Shown: positions 33,304 through 42,429 of the stretch, piece by piece
Numbering within the stretch: the first letter of the stretch is position 1
How the letters are laid out: the number at the start of each line of letters is the position of its first letter
From: an uncultured Eubacteriales bacterium
GTDB taxonomy: Bacteria > Bacillota > Clostridia > Christensenellales > Aristaeellaceae
Assembly (NCBI GenBank): GCA_902777335.1
Contig: CACYTF010000007.1
Span: forward strand, 95,739-159,738
Length of the DNA stretch: 64,000 nucleotides
Direction of reading: 5' to 3'
Notes under the pieces: generated by a model
Told to the model about the DNA's origin: nothing
Databases searched by the model: none
Seen by the model: only the letters and a program-made list of their open reading frames with translations
Translations under genes and position numbers: made by a program

Positions 33304-35895
33304 ATGCCCGTGACGCCGATGATGCAGCAGTATCTGAACATCAAGGAGCAGTATCCCAACACAATACTGTTCTATCGCCTCGGCGACTTCTACGAGATGT
33401 TCTTCGACGACGCGAAGCTGGTGTCCCGGGAGCTGGAGCTCACGCTGACCGGCAAGGACTGCGGGCTCTCCGAGCGCGCGCCGATGTGCGGCGTGCCCTA
33501 CCACGCGGTGGACACCTATCTGCAAAAGCTGATCGAGAAGGGCTACAAGGTGGCCATCTGCGAGCAGATGACCGACCCGGCCACCACCAAGGGCCTGGTG
33601 GAGCGCGAGGTCATCCGCGTGGTGACCCCGGGCACCGTGATCGAGAGCAGCATGCTGGAGGACCGGAAGCCCAACTACATCGCGTCGCTCTGCCTGCGGG
33701 GCAAGCAGGCCGGCTGCGCGTTCTGCGACGTGTCCACCGGCGAGTTCTGGCTGTATCAGATCCAGGACGCCCGGGCCAGCCTGACCGACGAGTTGGCGCG
33801 GCTCTCGCCCAGCGAGATCATCGTGAACGACGCGGAGGCCCTCGCGGCCATCGAGCCCGCGCTGGCCAATCGGGCGGAGTGCCTGGGCGAAGACCGCTTC
33901 GCCTATGTCGCCTGTTCAAAGGTCATGGCCGCCCATTTCGGGAAGAGCGTCGCCGATATGGGCTTTGACGGCCAGCGGCTGGCGGTCAGCGCCGCCGGCG
34001 CGCTGCTCGGCTACCTGACCCAGACCCAGAAGAACGCCCTGGGGCACATACTGACGGCCCGGCCCTACGACAGCCTGCGCTACATGGCGCTGGACCGGGT
34101 GGCGCTTAAAAACCTGGAGCTGGTGCAGACCGTGCGGGGCAAGGGCCGCACCGGGTCGTTGCTGTGGATACTGGACAAGACCAGCACGGCCATGGGCAGC
34201 CGCCTGATGCGCGCCTGGATCGAGCGGCCCCTGAAGCAGCGCGATCTGATCGAGCGTCGGCTGGACGCCGTGGAGGCGCTGGCCGAGAACCCGATGACCG
34301 CCGAGAGCCTGCGGCAGGTGTTCGACAGCATCTACGACGTGGAGCGCCTGATGAGCAAGATCGCCTACGACACCGTGAACGCCCGGGACTGCCTGGCGCT
34401 GGTGGCCACGCTGGAGTGCATACCGCTGATCAAAGAACAGGGCGCGGCGCTGGACGCGGCGCTTTTGAAGGAGACGCTGGACGCCCTGGACCCGCTCACC
34501 TCGATGACGGACCGCCTGCGCCGGGCCATATCGCCGGACGCCCCGATCTCCGTGCGCGACGGGGGCATGATCCGCGAGGGCTATAACGACGAGCTGGACG
34601 AGCTGCGCCGGGTGGGCAGCCACGGCAAGGAGTACCTGGCGGGGCTGGAGGCGCGGGAGCGGGAGCGCACCGGCATCAAGAACCTGAAGGTGGGCTACAA
34701 CCGGGTGTTCGGCTACTACATAGAGGTCACCAAGTCCTTCTACGACCAGGTGCCCTACGACTACGTGCGCAAGCAGACCCTGGCCAACGCCGAGCGCTTC
34801 ATCACCGAGGAGCTCAAGACGCTGGAGGGCAAGATCCTGGGCGCGGAGGAGAACGCCATACGCCTGGAGTACTCGCTGTTCTGCGAGCTGCGGGAGCTGC
34901 TCAAACAGAACCTGGCGCAGCTGCAGGAGACGGTGGCGGCGCTCAAGACGCTGGACGTGCTGCTCGCGCTTTCAAAGGTCGCCGCGGACTACGGCTATGT
35001 GCGCCCGTCCATCAACGAGGAGGGCCGCTACCACATCGAAAACGGCCGCCACCCGGTGGTGGAGGCCTCCATCGGCCGGGAGCGCTTCGTGCCCAACGAC
35101 ACCACGCTGACCCAGGACGAGCGCGTGATGATCATCACCGGGCCGAACATGGCCGGCAAGTCCACCTACATGCGCCAGGTGGCGCTGATCGTGCTGATGG
35201 CGCACATGGGCTCGTTTGTGCCCGCCACCGCGGCGGACATCGCCATCACCGACCGGATATTCACCCGCATCGGCGCGTCGGACGACCTGTACGGCGGCCA
35301 GTCCACCTTCATGGTGGAGATGAGCGAGATGGCCACCATACTGAAGTTCGCCACGCCCCAGAGCCTGCTGATCCTGGACGAGGTGGGGCGGGGGACCTCC
35401 ACCTTCGACGGCCTGTCCATCGCCTGGGCGGCGGTGGAGTACATCGCCGGGGAGAAGTGCGGCGCGCGCACGCTGTTCGCCACCCACTACCACGAGCTTT
35501 CGGAGCTGGAGGGCCAGCTGCCCGGCGTGGTGAACTTCCGGATCACCGCCAAGGAGCAGGGCGAGGACGTGATCTTCCTCCGGAAGATCGTGCGCGGCGG
35601 CGCGGACCGCAGCTACGGCGTATCGGTGGCGCGGCTGGCAGGGCTGCCCAGGTCGCTGATCGCCCGGGCCAGGCAGATCATGGCGCGGCTGGAGGTCGAG
35701 GGGCAGACCCGTGGCACGATCGGTCAGAACATACTGGACGAGCGCAAAAAGCCCGCGGACCGGCAGCTGGGCATGCTGGACTTCCAGCCGATGGAGCTGG
35801 TGCAGGAGATCGCCGCGCTGGACGTGGTCAGCATGACGCCCATCGACGCGCTGAACAAGCTGTTTGAGATCAACGAGAAGGCCAAGCGCATTTAG
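33304..35895 (+). CDS. mutS: DNA mismatch repair protein MutS
   Basis: The 863-residue protein has the mismatch-reading motif GDFYEMF (about 27-33), connector, lever and clamp domains, and the ABC-type ATPase with GPNMAGKST (about 613-621), the DEVGRGTSTFDG Walker B/signature and a helix-turn-helix end. MutS recognises mispairs and recruits MutL. GAGGTGAG precedes the ATG. The C-terminal beta-clamp motif may be QLGMLDF (about 820). Confidence 0.97.
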   Translation: MPVTPMMQQYLNIKEQYPNTILFYRLGDFYEMFFDDAKLVSRELELTLTGKDCGLSERAPMCGVPYHAVDTYLQKLIEKGYKVAICEQMTDPATTKGLVEREVIRVVTPGTVIESSMLEDRKPNYIASLCLRGKQAGCAFCDVSTGEFWLYQIQDARASLTDELARLSPSEIIVNDAEALAAIEPALANRAECLGEDRFAYVACSKVMAAHFGKSVADMGFDGQRLAVSAAGALLGYLTQTQKNALGHILTARPYDSLRYMALDRVALKNLELVQTVRGKGRTGSLLWILDKTSTAMGSRLMRAWIERPLKQRDLIERRLDAVEALAENPMTAESLRQVFDSIYDVERLMSKIAYDTVNARDCLALVATLECIPLIKEQGAALDAALLKETLDALDPLTSMTDRLRRAISPDAPISVRDGGMIREGYNDELDELRRVGSHGKEYLAGLEARERERTGIKNLKVGYNRVFGYYIEVTKSFYDQVPYDYVRKQTLANAERFITEELKTLEGKILGAEENAIRLEYSLFCELRELLKQNLAQLQETVAALKTLDVLLALSKVAADYGYVRPSINEEGRYHIENGRHPVVEASIGRERFVPNDTTLTQDERVMIITGPNMAGKSTYMRQVALIVLMAHMGSFVPATAADIAITDRIFTRIGASDDLYGGQSTFMVEMSEMATILKFATPQSLLILDEVGRGTSTFDGLSIAWAAVEYIAGEKCGARTLFATHYHELSELEGQLPGVVNFRITAKEQGEDVIFLRKIVRGGADRSYGVSVARLAGLPRSLIARARQIMARLEVEGQTRGTIGQNILDERKKPADRQLGMLDFQPMELVQEIAALDVVSMTPIDALNKLFEINEKAKRI

Positions 35896-35912
35896 ACGGG
35901 AGGTGCGGCGCT

Positions 35913-36488
35913 GTGATGGATCGGAGCGTGCCCTGGATCGGCCTTGAGATGCGGCTGGATTCGCTGGAGGATCTGCCGCGCTTTGAGCTGCCCGGGGCCT
36001 ACGGCTGGCGGTATTTCAGGCCCGGCGACGAGCGCGAAGCCTGGGCGCCCATCGAAATCTCCGCCGGCGAGTTTGAGGATATGGAAGGCGCCCTCCGGGG
36101 CTTTCGGAAGTACTATCCGACGGACGACGGGCTGGACGGGCGGATGATCTTCCTGACCGACGGGGATGTGCCCTTCGCCACCGCCACGGCCTGGTTCTCG
36201 GACGAGCCCGACGACGGGCTGGGCAGGCTCCACTGGGTCGGCATCGACGAGGCGCACCAGCGGCGGCGGCTCTCCTACCCGCTGATCAGCCTGGCCCTGC
36301 ACCGCCTGCGCGCGCTGGGCTATACCCGCGCCCAGCTGACCACGCAGACCGCCAGCTGGCCCGCCATTAAGGCCTATCACCGCTTCGGCTTTCGGCCCTT
36401 TCTGCGCGCGCCCCAGGAGGCGGAGGGCTGGCGCATCGTATCCGAAAAGAGCGGTATCGACTTCACAGGCGCACTGAACGGGAGGTAG
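35913..36488 (+). CDS. GNAT family N-acetyltransferase
   Basis: The 191-residue protein has a GNAT core: strand beta-4 LGRLHWVGIDEAHQRRRLSYPL (seen as two parts, about 104-125), with QRRRLSYPL as a modified acetyl-CoA pyrophosphate loop, and AIKAYHRFGFRPF (about 150-162) at the end. The substrate is unknown. The start is GTG 35913 or ATG 35916; GGGAGGT lies 8-11 nt upstream. It lies between mutS and mutL, 3 nt before mutL, an insertion into an otherwise conserved pair. Confidence 0.8.
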   Translation: MMDRSVPWIGLEMRLDSLEDLPRFELPGAYGWRYFRPGDEREAWAPIEISAGEFEDMEGALRGFRKYYPTDDGLDGRMIFLTDGDVPFATATAWFSDEPDDGLGRLHWVGIDEAHQRRRLSYPLISLALHRLRALGYTRAQLTTQTASWPAIKAYHRFGFRPFLRAPQEAEGWRIVSEKSGIDFTGALNGR

Positions 36489-36491
36489 AAC

Positions 36492-38486
36492 ATGCCCATT
36501 CGCATACTGGACGCCGCCACCGTGGGGCGCATCGCCGCCGGCGAGGTGGTGGAGCGGCCAAGCTCCGTCGTCAAGGAGCTGATGGAGAACGCCATCGACG
36601 CGGGCTCCACCGCCGTCACCGTGGAGATCAAGGGCGGCGGCATCGACTATCTGCGCGTCACCGACAACGGCTGCGGCATCGAGCCCGGCCAGGTCCGGCT
36701 GGCCTTCGAGAACCACGCGACCTCGAAGCTTAAGAGCGCGGAGGAGCTGGACGACATCCGCACGCTGGGCTTTCGCGGCGAGGCGCTGCCCTCCATCGCG
36801 TCCGTCTCCCACGTGGAGATGACCACCCGCGCCCGGGGGCAGGACACCGGCATGAAGCTGAACATCGACGGCGGCGAGGCCCTGCGCCTGCGGGAGACCG
36901 GCTGCCCCGAGGGCACCACCTTCATCATGCGGGATTTGTTCTACAACCTGCCCGTGCGCCGCGCCTTTTTGAAAAAGCCCGGGTATGAGGGCGGGCTGGT
37001 GGGCGACGTGGTGGCCCGTATGATCTTGGGCAACCCCGGCGTCGCCGTGCGCTACATCAACAACGGCGTGAACGTCTACCACAGCTTCGGCGACGGCAAG
37101 CTGCGGCACGCGGTGTTCGCGGTCTACGGCAAGCAGACCGCCGAACAGATGGTGGAGGTGGACGCCTCCGAGGGCGGCGTGCGCGTCTGGGGCCTGATCG
37201 GCGTGGGGGAGCTGGCCAAGAACAGCCGCGCCCACCAGGCGTTCTTCATCAACGGCCGGGCCGTGCGCTGCGCGATGCTGTCCCGCGCGCTGGAGGAGGT
37301 CTGCCGCAGCCGCGTGACCATCGGCATGTACCCGATGTGCGCGCTGAACCTGGTCATACCGCCCACCAGCGTGAACGTGAACGTTCACCCGAACAAGTTA
37401 GAGGTGCGCTTCAAGGACGAGGCGATGATGCGCACCGCCGCCGAGCGGCTGCTGTCCACGGCCTTTGAGGGCGAACACGTGCTGACCATCGGCGGCGACC
37501 GGCCGGCCCCCGTCACCGTGGAGCGCGTGGCCACCGTCCGGGAGATCGTGCCCGCGCCGCCGGAGGCCAGCAACCCCGCCGCCGCGGCCGAAGCCGCAGC
37601 CCCGAAGCCGGAGAAAGCGCCCGCGGAGCATACCGTCCCGGAGAATCCCGCCCCGGAGAAAACCGCGCCCGCGGCACAGGAGGCGCGCCCGAAGAAGCCC
37701 GAAAAGCCCCTGCAGATGAGCGCCTTCCAGGACATCGTCCGCCGGGAAATGCATCGGCTGGGCGGGGAGGGCGCCGCCCTGCGGGAGGACAGGCTCACCG
37801 AGATCAGACCGGAGCCGGCCGCGCCCGTACAGCCGGTCAAATCGACCGAAGTCGCAAAACCATCGGACGTTCAGGAACCGACCCCGGTCGCATCCGATTC
37901 TGAGACCGTGCCCGCGCCGGCGTACCGCGTCATCGGCGTGGCGTTCAACACCTACATACTGGTCGAGGCGAACGATGAACTGCTGCTGATCGACCAGCAC
38001 GCCGCCCACGAGCGCCTGCAGTACGAGAAGTTCATGGCGCAACTGGAGGCGGGCCGCGGCGCGCAGCAGCTGCTGACGCCGCTGGTGGTGCGCCTGTCCG
38101 CCCGGGAGATGGCGCTGATCCAGGAAAACATCGATGTGCTGCATGACGCCGGATACGATGTGGAACCCTTTGGCGAGGCGGACATACAGGTGCGCTCGGT
38201 GCCGTTCATACTGGGCAAGGCGGAGCTGCGACCCGCGTTCATGGACGCCGTCAACGCGCTGAACCGGCTGCGCAGCGCCACGGTGGACGCGCGCCGCGCC
38301 GAGGTCATGCAGATGGCCTGCAAGAGCGCGGTGAAGGGCGGCGACCCGCTGACCCAGGGCGAGATCGAGGCGCTGCTTCGCCAAATGATGCAGACCGGCG
38401 CGCCGCCGACCTGCCCCCACGGACGGCCCGTGATGAAGGCCATTTCCCGAAAAGACCTGGAGAAGATGTTCAAGCGGATACAATGA
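36492..38486 (+). CDS. mutL: DNA mismatch repair endonuclease MutL
   Basis: The 664-residue protein has a GHKL N-terminal ATPase (GEVVERPSSVVKELMENAID, DNGCGI, GFRGEALPSIASV), a long Pro/Ala/Glu-rich linker (about 350-470) and a C-terminal endonuclease domain. That domain carries DQHAAHERLQYE (about 500-511), ACKSAVKG and CPHGRP. The DQHA motif indicates a nicking MutL, as in bacteria without MutH. The stop overlaps the miaA start. Confidence 0.96.
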   Translation: MPIRILDAATVGRIAAGEVVERPSSVVKELMENAIDAGSTAVTVEIKGGGIDYLRVTDNGCGIEPGQVRLAFENHATSKLKSAEELDDIRTLGFRGEALPSIASVSHVEMTTRARGQDTGMKLNIDGGEALRLRETGCPEGTTFIMRDLFYNLPVRRAFLKKPGYEGGLVGDVVARMILGNPGVAVRYINNGVNVYHSFGDGKLRHAVFAVYGKQTAEQMVEVDASEGGVRVWGLIGVGELAKNSRAHQAFFINGRAVRCAMLSRALEEVCRSRVTIGMYPMCALNLVIPPTSVNVNVHPNKLEVRFKDEAMMRTAAERLLSTAFEGEHVLTIGGDRPAPVTVERVATVREIVPAPPEASNPAAAAEAAAPKPEKAPAEHTVPENPAPEKTAPAAQEARPKKPEKPLQMSAFQDIVRREMHRLGGEGAALREDRLTEIRPEPAAPVQPVKSTEVAKPSDVQEPTPVASDSETVPAPAYRVIGVAFNTYILVEANDELLLIDQHAAHERLQYEKFMAQLEAGRGAQQLLTPLVVRLSAREMALIQENIDVLHDAGYDVEPFGEADIQVRSVPFILGKAELRPAFMDAVNALNRLRSATVDARRAEVMQMACKSAVKGGDPLTQGEIEALLRQMMQTGAPPTCPHGRPVMKAISRKDLEKMFKRIQ

Positions 38487-39442
38487 GCGGCTCTGAGACG
38501 AAAAAGCAGATATTGCCCGTGATCACGGGGCCCACCGCCTCCGGCAAGAGCGCCTGCGCCGTCGATCTGTGCCGTCTGATCGGCGGCGAGGTGATCTCCG
38601 CGGACTCGATGCAGATCTACCGCGGCATGAACATACTCTCCGCCGTGCCCACGCCCCAGGAAATGCGGGGCGTGCCGCACCACCTGATCAGCTGCGTCGA
38701 CCCGGGAACCGGCTATTCCGCGGACGCCTACCGCGCGGACGCCCGGCGGTGCATCGGGGAAATCGCCCGGCGCGGGCGCATGCCGGTGCTCTGCGGCGGC
38801 ACCGGGCTGTATGTGGACGCGGTGACGCGCCCGATGAGCTTCTCCAGCCAGCGCAGCGACGAGGCCATGCACCGGCAGCTTCTGGACCTGGCGGCCCAGC
38901 CGGGCGGCAGAGAGCAGCTGCACGCCATGCTAAAGGCGGTGGACCCGGATTCCGCGGCCCGCCTGCACATGAACGACGTGCGCCGCGTCAGCCGGGCCAT
39001 CGAGGTCTACCGCCTGACCGGCGTCACCCTCACCGAGCACAACCGCCGGGACCTGGGCAGGGAAGGGGACTACCGGGAGATCATCTTCGCGCCGGATTGG
39101 CCCCGGGAGGAACTGTACAGGCGCATCGACGCGCGGGTAGACGCCATGCTGGCCGCGGGGCTTGTGGACGAGGTGCGCGCGCTGATGGCCGACGAGCGCA
39201 GCCATCCCACCGCCATGCAGGCCATCGGCTACAAGGAGATCGCCGCCGCGCTGCGGGGCGAGATCAGCATGCCGTCGGCGATCTACCTGACCAAGCGGGC
39301 CTCCCGCTATCTGGCCAAGCGCCAGCTGACCTGGTTCAGGCGCGACGCGCGGGTGATCTGGCTGAAGGCGGAGGGGGAGAGCGCCCTCAGCCTGGCCGAA
39401 CAGATGCGCGACATACTGGTCGAGCGATTCGGGCCGCTCTGA
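38483..39442 (+). CDS. miaA: tRNA dimethylallyltransferase
   Basis: The 319-residue protein has the P-loop GPTASGKS (about 13-20), DSMQIYRGM, the catalytic GTGLYVDAV region and RQLTWFRRD near the end. It isopentenylates A37 of tRNAs reading U-starting codons, using DMAPP, which links it to the MEP pathway (ispDF at 14.4 kb). ATGA overlap with mutL indicates coupling. Length is normal. Confidence 0.95.
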   Translation: MSGSETKKQILPVITGPTASGKSACAVDLCRLIGGEVISADSMQIYRGMNILSAVPTPQEMRGVPHHLISCVDPGTGYSADAYRADARRCIGEIARRGRMPVLCGGTGLYVDAVTRPMSFSSQRSDEAMHRQLLDLAAQPGGREQLHAMLKAVDPDSAARLHMNDVRRVSRAIEVYRLTGVTLTEHNRRDLGREGDYREIIFAPDWPREELYRRIDARVDAMLAAGLVDEVRALMADERSHPTAMQAIGYKEIAAALRGEISMPSAIYLTKRASRYLAKRQLTWFRRDARVIWLKAEGESALSLAEQMRDILVERFGPL

Positions 39443-39467
39443 AAAAACCGGGAGGAGGTGAAGCGCA

Positions 39468-40418
39468 TTGCGTCGTCCGTTATCCGCGGTCCTCGCGCTG
39501 ATACTCGCCGCCCTCGCGCTGACCGGCTGCCGGCCCATCGTGCGGGACGCGCCCCAGCGCCTGTCCGTCTACGCCACGTTCTACCCGATCTACGCGCTGA
39601 CGGAGGCAGTGCTTCGCGACATCCCGGACGCGGAGCTTCACTGCCTGGTGCAGCCCCAGGACGGCTGCCTGCGCAATTATAATCTCTCGGACTGGGACGC
39701 GGCGCTGCTCGCCCGGGGCGCCGACGCGGTGATGATGGGCGGCCGCGGGCTGGAGCGCTTTGAGAGCGCGCTGTTCGGCTGGGGCGACGGCGGCCCCGCC
39801 ATGTGCGCGCTGCTGTACAACCTGGAGCTGTACTCCGACGGCACAAAGGCTGCCGAAGAGGGGGAATCCCACCTGAAGGGGCCGAACCCGCACCTGTACA
39901 TGTCCATGTCCGGCGCCCAGCAGATGTTGGACAGCGCCGCCGCCATGATGGTGTCGCTGGACCCGAGATACGCCGCCCAATATTCGGAAAACGCCCAGAG
40001 CGCGAAGGCCGGTCTTCAAGCGGCATACGACGCCGCCCGGGCGCTGCTGTCGGATTGCGAAGGCCGGCGGGTCATATTGATGAACGAGGCGCTCGTCTAC
40101 TGCGCCCGGGACTACGGCCTGGTGATCGCCGATCAGGTGGAGCGGGAGAGCGGCGACGCGCTGACCGGCGAGGCCCTTGAGAAGCTCATCGAGCGGCTGA
40201 AGCATGACGAGGCGGATATTGTGCTGATCGAGCGCCAGGCTCCACAGGCCCTCGTCGAGGCCCTGGAGAGCGCCAACCTGACGGTGGCAAAGCTCGATGT
40301 GATGTCTACCCATACGGAAAACGAGGGTTTTGACGTCTACCTGCAAATACAGAGCGACAACGCGCGCGCGATGCGCGAGGCCTTCGACCGCGCGGTGGCC
40401 GGAAAGGACAAAGCTTGA
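39468..40418 (+). CDS. ZnuA-like metal-binding lipoprotein without transporter partners
   Basis: The 316-residue product has a lipoprotein signal with lipobox LTGC (Cys 21) and the cluster 9 solute-binding fold: VYATFYPIYALTEAV (about 35-49), GADAVMMGGRGLE and GPNPHLYMSMSGAQQM. Homologues deliver zinc or manganese to an ABC permease. Of the usual metal histidines only the His in NPHLY is clear, and DPHxYxP is replaced by QDGCLRNYN. No permease or ATPase gene is adjacent. TTG start with GGAGGAGG upstream. It overlaps rnhA by 4 nt. Confidence 0.75.
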   Translation: MRRPLSAVLALILAALALTGCRPIVRDAPQRLSVYATFYPIYALTEAVLRDIPDAELHCLVQPQDGCLRNYNLSDWDAALLARGADAVMMGGRGLERFESALFGWGDGGPAMCALLYNLELYSDGTKAAEEGESHLKGPNPHLYMSMSGAQQMLDSAAAMMVSLDPRYAAQYSENAQSAKAGLQAAYDAARALLSDCEGRRVILMNEALVYCARDYGLVIADQVERESGDALTGEALEKLIERLKHDEADIVLIERQAPQALVEALESANLTVAKLDVMSTHTENEGFDVYLQIQSDNARAMREAFDRAVAGKDKA

Positions 40419-40861
40419 AACAGGTCGTGATCTACACCGACGGCGCGTGCTCCGGCAACCCCGGGCCGGGCGGCTGGGGCGCCATATTGATGTACGGGGA
40501 AAAGAAGCTGGAAATCTCCGGCTACGAGGCCCACACCACCAACAACCGCATGGAGCTGATGGCCCCGATCCAGGCGCTTTCCCGGCTGAAGGAGCCCTGC
40601 ATCGTCCGCCTGTATTCCGACAGCGCCTACCTGGTGAACGCCTTTGAGAAGCGCTGGCTGGACAGCTGGCAGCGGCACAGCTGGCTGAAGAGCGACAAAA
40701 AGCCCGTCGAGAATCAGGACCTCTGGCAGGAACTGCTGAAGCTCGCGGGCATTCACAGGATAAGCTGGATCAAGGTGAAGGGGCACGCGGACAACCCCTA
40801 CAACAACCGGTGCGACGAACTGGCCACCGGCGAGATCAAGCAGCACCACATACGGCTGTAG
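40415..40861 (+). CDS. rnhA: ribonuclease HI
   Basis: The 148-residue protein has the RNase H fold with IYTDGACSGNPGPGGWGA (catalytic Asp 8), the NNRMELMAPIQAL segment (Glu 47), LYSDSAYLV (Asp 70) and VKGHADNPYNNRCDELA (His, Asp). It cleaves RNA in RNA-DNA hybrids. TTG start at 40415 overlaps the stop of the preceding gene. The 3' end is 4 bp from the convergent recombinase gene, with no terminator between. Confidence 0.94.
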   Translation: MKQVVIYTDGACSGNPGPGGWGAILMYGEKKLEISGYEAHTTNNRMELMAPIQALSRLKEPCIVRLYSDSAYLVNAFEKRWLDSWQRHSWLKSDKKPVENQDLWQELLKLAGIHRISWIKVKGHADNPYNNRCDELATGEIKQHHIRL

Positions 40862-40865
40862 GGCG

Positions 40866-41945
40866 CTATTTGCCGCCGCCCGTATCCGCGTCCGACGGCC
40901 CGTCCTCGCGCAGGTGCACCTTTTGAGCGGCCATGCGCCGGCGGTCGTCCGTCATGGCGGCGTAGTGCCTGCGCGTGGTGTTCACGTCGCTGTGGCCCAG
41001 CACGTCCGCCACCAGGTAGATGTCGCCGGTCTCGTGGTACAGGTTCGTGCCGAAGGTGCTGCGCAGCTTGTGCGGGCTCAGGTGCTTTTTCAGCGGCGCG
41101 GCCTGGGAGGCGTACTTCTTGACCATCATCTGCACGGCGCGCACCGATATGCGCTTATTCTGCAGCGACAGGAACAGCGCGTCCTCGTGGCCGGGCTCGG
41201 GCGTCAGCGTCTGCCGCAGCTTCAGATAGTCCTTCAGCACCTGGGCGACCTCGTCCGGGAAGTACAGTATGGCCTGATTGCCGCCCTTGCGGGTCACCAG
41301 AAAGCCGTTGATCGAAAAGTCGATGTCGTCGACGTTGATGCCCACCAGCTCGCTGACGCGGATGCCGGTGCCCAAAAACAGCGTCAGTATGGCCAGGTCG
41401 CGGACGCGGGTGTGGTCGTTGTATTTTTTTTGGCGCTCGGTCTGCATGCCGCCGGATTCCACCAGGTCCAGCATCCGCGCGACCTCGTCGATCTCCAGGC
41501 GGATGATGGGCTTCTGATGGCGCTTGGGCATGTCCACCAGCGCCGCGGGATCGGCCTCGATGTAGCCGTTCTTGTACAGAAATTTGTAAAAACTGCGTAA
41601 AGACGCGAGCTTGCGCATCTTGCCGAGGTCCTGGTTGGAAAACTCCACGTCGTCCTTGACGTAGTAGCCCAGGAACTCCATGTACATGTAGATGTCGCGG
41701 GAGGTGACCTTGTTCAAATCGGAAAGCTCCAGCGTGCCTGGCGTCTTGTCCGCGAACTTCACAAGCTCCGACGTCAGAAAGCCAAAGAACAGCTTTAAAT
41801 CCGAAACGTAAGCGTACCGCGTCAGCGGCTGGGTGGTGGCGTCGATGGCGTTGATAAAATCAAAGCACACGTCCGGCAGCTCGCGCAGCGCTTCGCGCGT
41901 CAGCAAGCGCAGCTCCTTGGCGCGCTGTTCAGCGTATACCGACAT
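40866..41945 (-). CDS. tyrosine recombinase (XerC/XerD-like)
   Basis: The 359-residue protein has a SAM-like core-binding domain (about 20-135) and a catalytic domain with Arg 196 (GTGIRVSEL), Lys 220 (VTRKGGNQ), His 292/Arg 295 (HKLRSTFG), His 318 (LGHSD) and nucleophile Tyr 328. All catalytic residues are present. Length exceeds XerC/D (about 300) through extra residues at both ends. It could be the chromosomal dimer-resolution enzyme or a dedicated DNA-inverting recombinase. GGAGGT sits 3-4 nt before the ATG. The upstream 200 bp contain a striking inverted repeat. Confidence 0.9.
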   Translation of the reverse strand: MSVYAEQRAKELRLLTREALRELPDVCFDFINAIDATTQPLTRYAYVSDLKLFFGFLTSELVKFADKTPGTLELSDLNKVTSRDIYMYMEFLGYYVKDDVEFSNQDLGKMRKLASLRSFYKFLYKNGYIEADPAALVDMPKRHQKPIIRLEIDEVARMLDLVESGGMQTERQKKYNDHTRVRDLAILTLFLGTGIRVSELVGINVDDIDFSINGFLVTRKGGNQAILYFPDEVAQVLKDYLKLRQTLTPEPGHEDALFLSLQNKRISVRAVQMMVKKYASQAAPLKKHLSPHKLRSTFGTNLYHETGDIYLVADVLGHSDVNTTRRHYAAMTDDRRRMAAQKVHLREDGPSDADTGGGK

Positions 41946-42007
41946 TTTACCTCCAAACAAAAAACGTATCAGTTTGTGCGAACAAAGGTATAGAAGTACC
42001 ACGACCC

Positions 42008-42127
42008 AGCTTTTGCGAAACAGATATGCCGCGCAGACACCGCCAACATTCCAATCAACCGCAAAACTCCAATCAACCGCAAAACCCCATGTTTCATACA
42101 TCCCGCGGCATATCTTTTCGCAAAAGC
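42008..42127. repeat. 25-bp inverted repeat enclosing an 18-bp tandem duplication
   Basis: Left arm 42008-42033 and right arm 42103/42104-42127 are inverse complements except for one extra C in the left arm. The 70-bp interval holds TCCAATCAACCGCAAAAC twice, head to tail (42050-42067 and 42068-42085). A further CGCAAAAG/CTTTTGCG hairpin (42119-42126 and 42131-42138) flanks the right arm. It lies between the tyrosine recombinase gene and a cysteine-rich gene. Confidence 0.85.
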
Positions 42128-42150
42128 TGCCTTTTGCGCATAGATTACTC

Positions 42151-42408
42151 CTAACCCTCCCCGAAGCAATCGAACGGCTTGTCGCCCTCATCCATCTCGG
42201 CCAACTCCGCGCGCAGCTGCTCGTATTCGGCCGTGTCGGTGCCGTCCTCGATGATCTCGTCGATCTCGATGGCGTTGTAATCCGCGCCGGTATTCAGGCA
42301 TTTCATGCAGTTGTCGCAGATCTTGTTCGGGTCCAGATCGCAGACGTTGCATTCGCCGCAATCGTCGCAGATCTTGTTTTCGTCAAGCACGCAGTACTTG
42401 ATCGGCAT
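42151..42408 (-). CDS. cysteine-rich mini-protein
   Basis: The 85-residue protein has eight cysteines in its first 37 residues (6, 14, 17, 20, 23, 31, 34, 37), arranged as CDDCGECNVC and CDNCMKC, then an acidic tail with no cysteines. The pattern resembles zinc-knuckle or Fe-S binding, but I know no assigned function. The ATG at 42408 follows GGGGAGG by 8 nt; a TTG two codons earlier is too close to the site. It follows the DUF6062 gene by 21 nt and is probably cotranscribed. Confidence 0.75.
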   Translation of the reverse strand: MPIKYCVLDENKICDDCGECNVCDLDPNKICDNCMKCLNTGADYNAIEIDEIIEDGTDTAEYEQLRAELAEMDEGDKPFDCFGEG

Positions 42409-42429
42409 ATTCAAAGCCTCCCCTGGCCG

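Noticed and set aside
41969..42169. Small minus-strand frame across the inverted repeat, with GVLRLI-GVLRLI
   Set aside because: The repetition simply follows the DNA repeat; there is no ribosome site or family resemblance.
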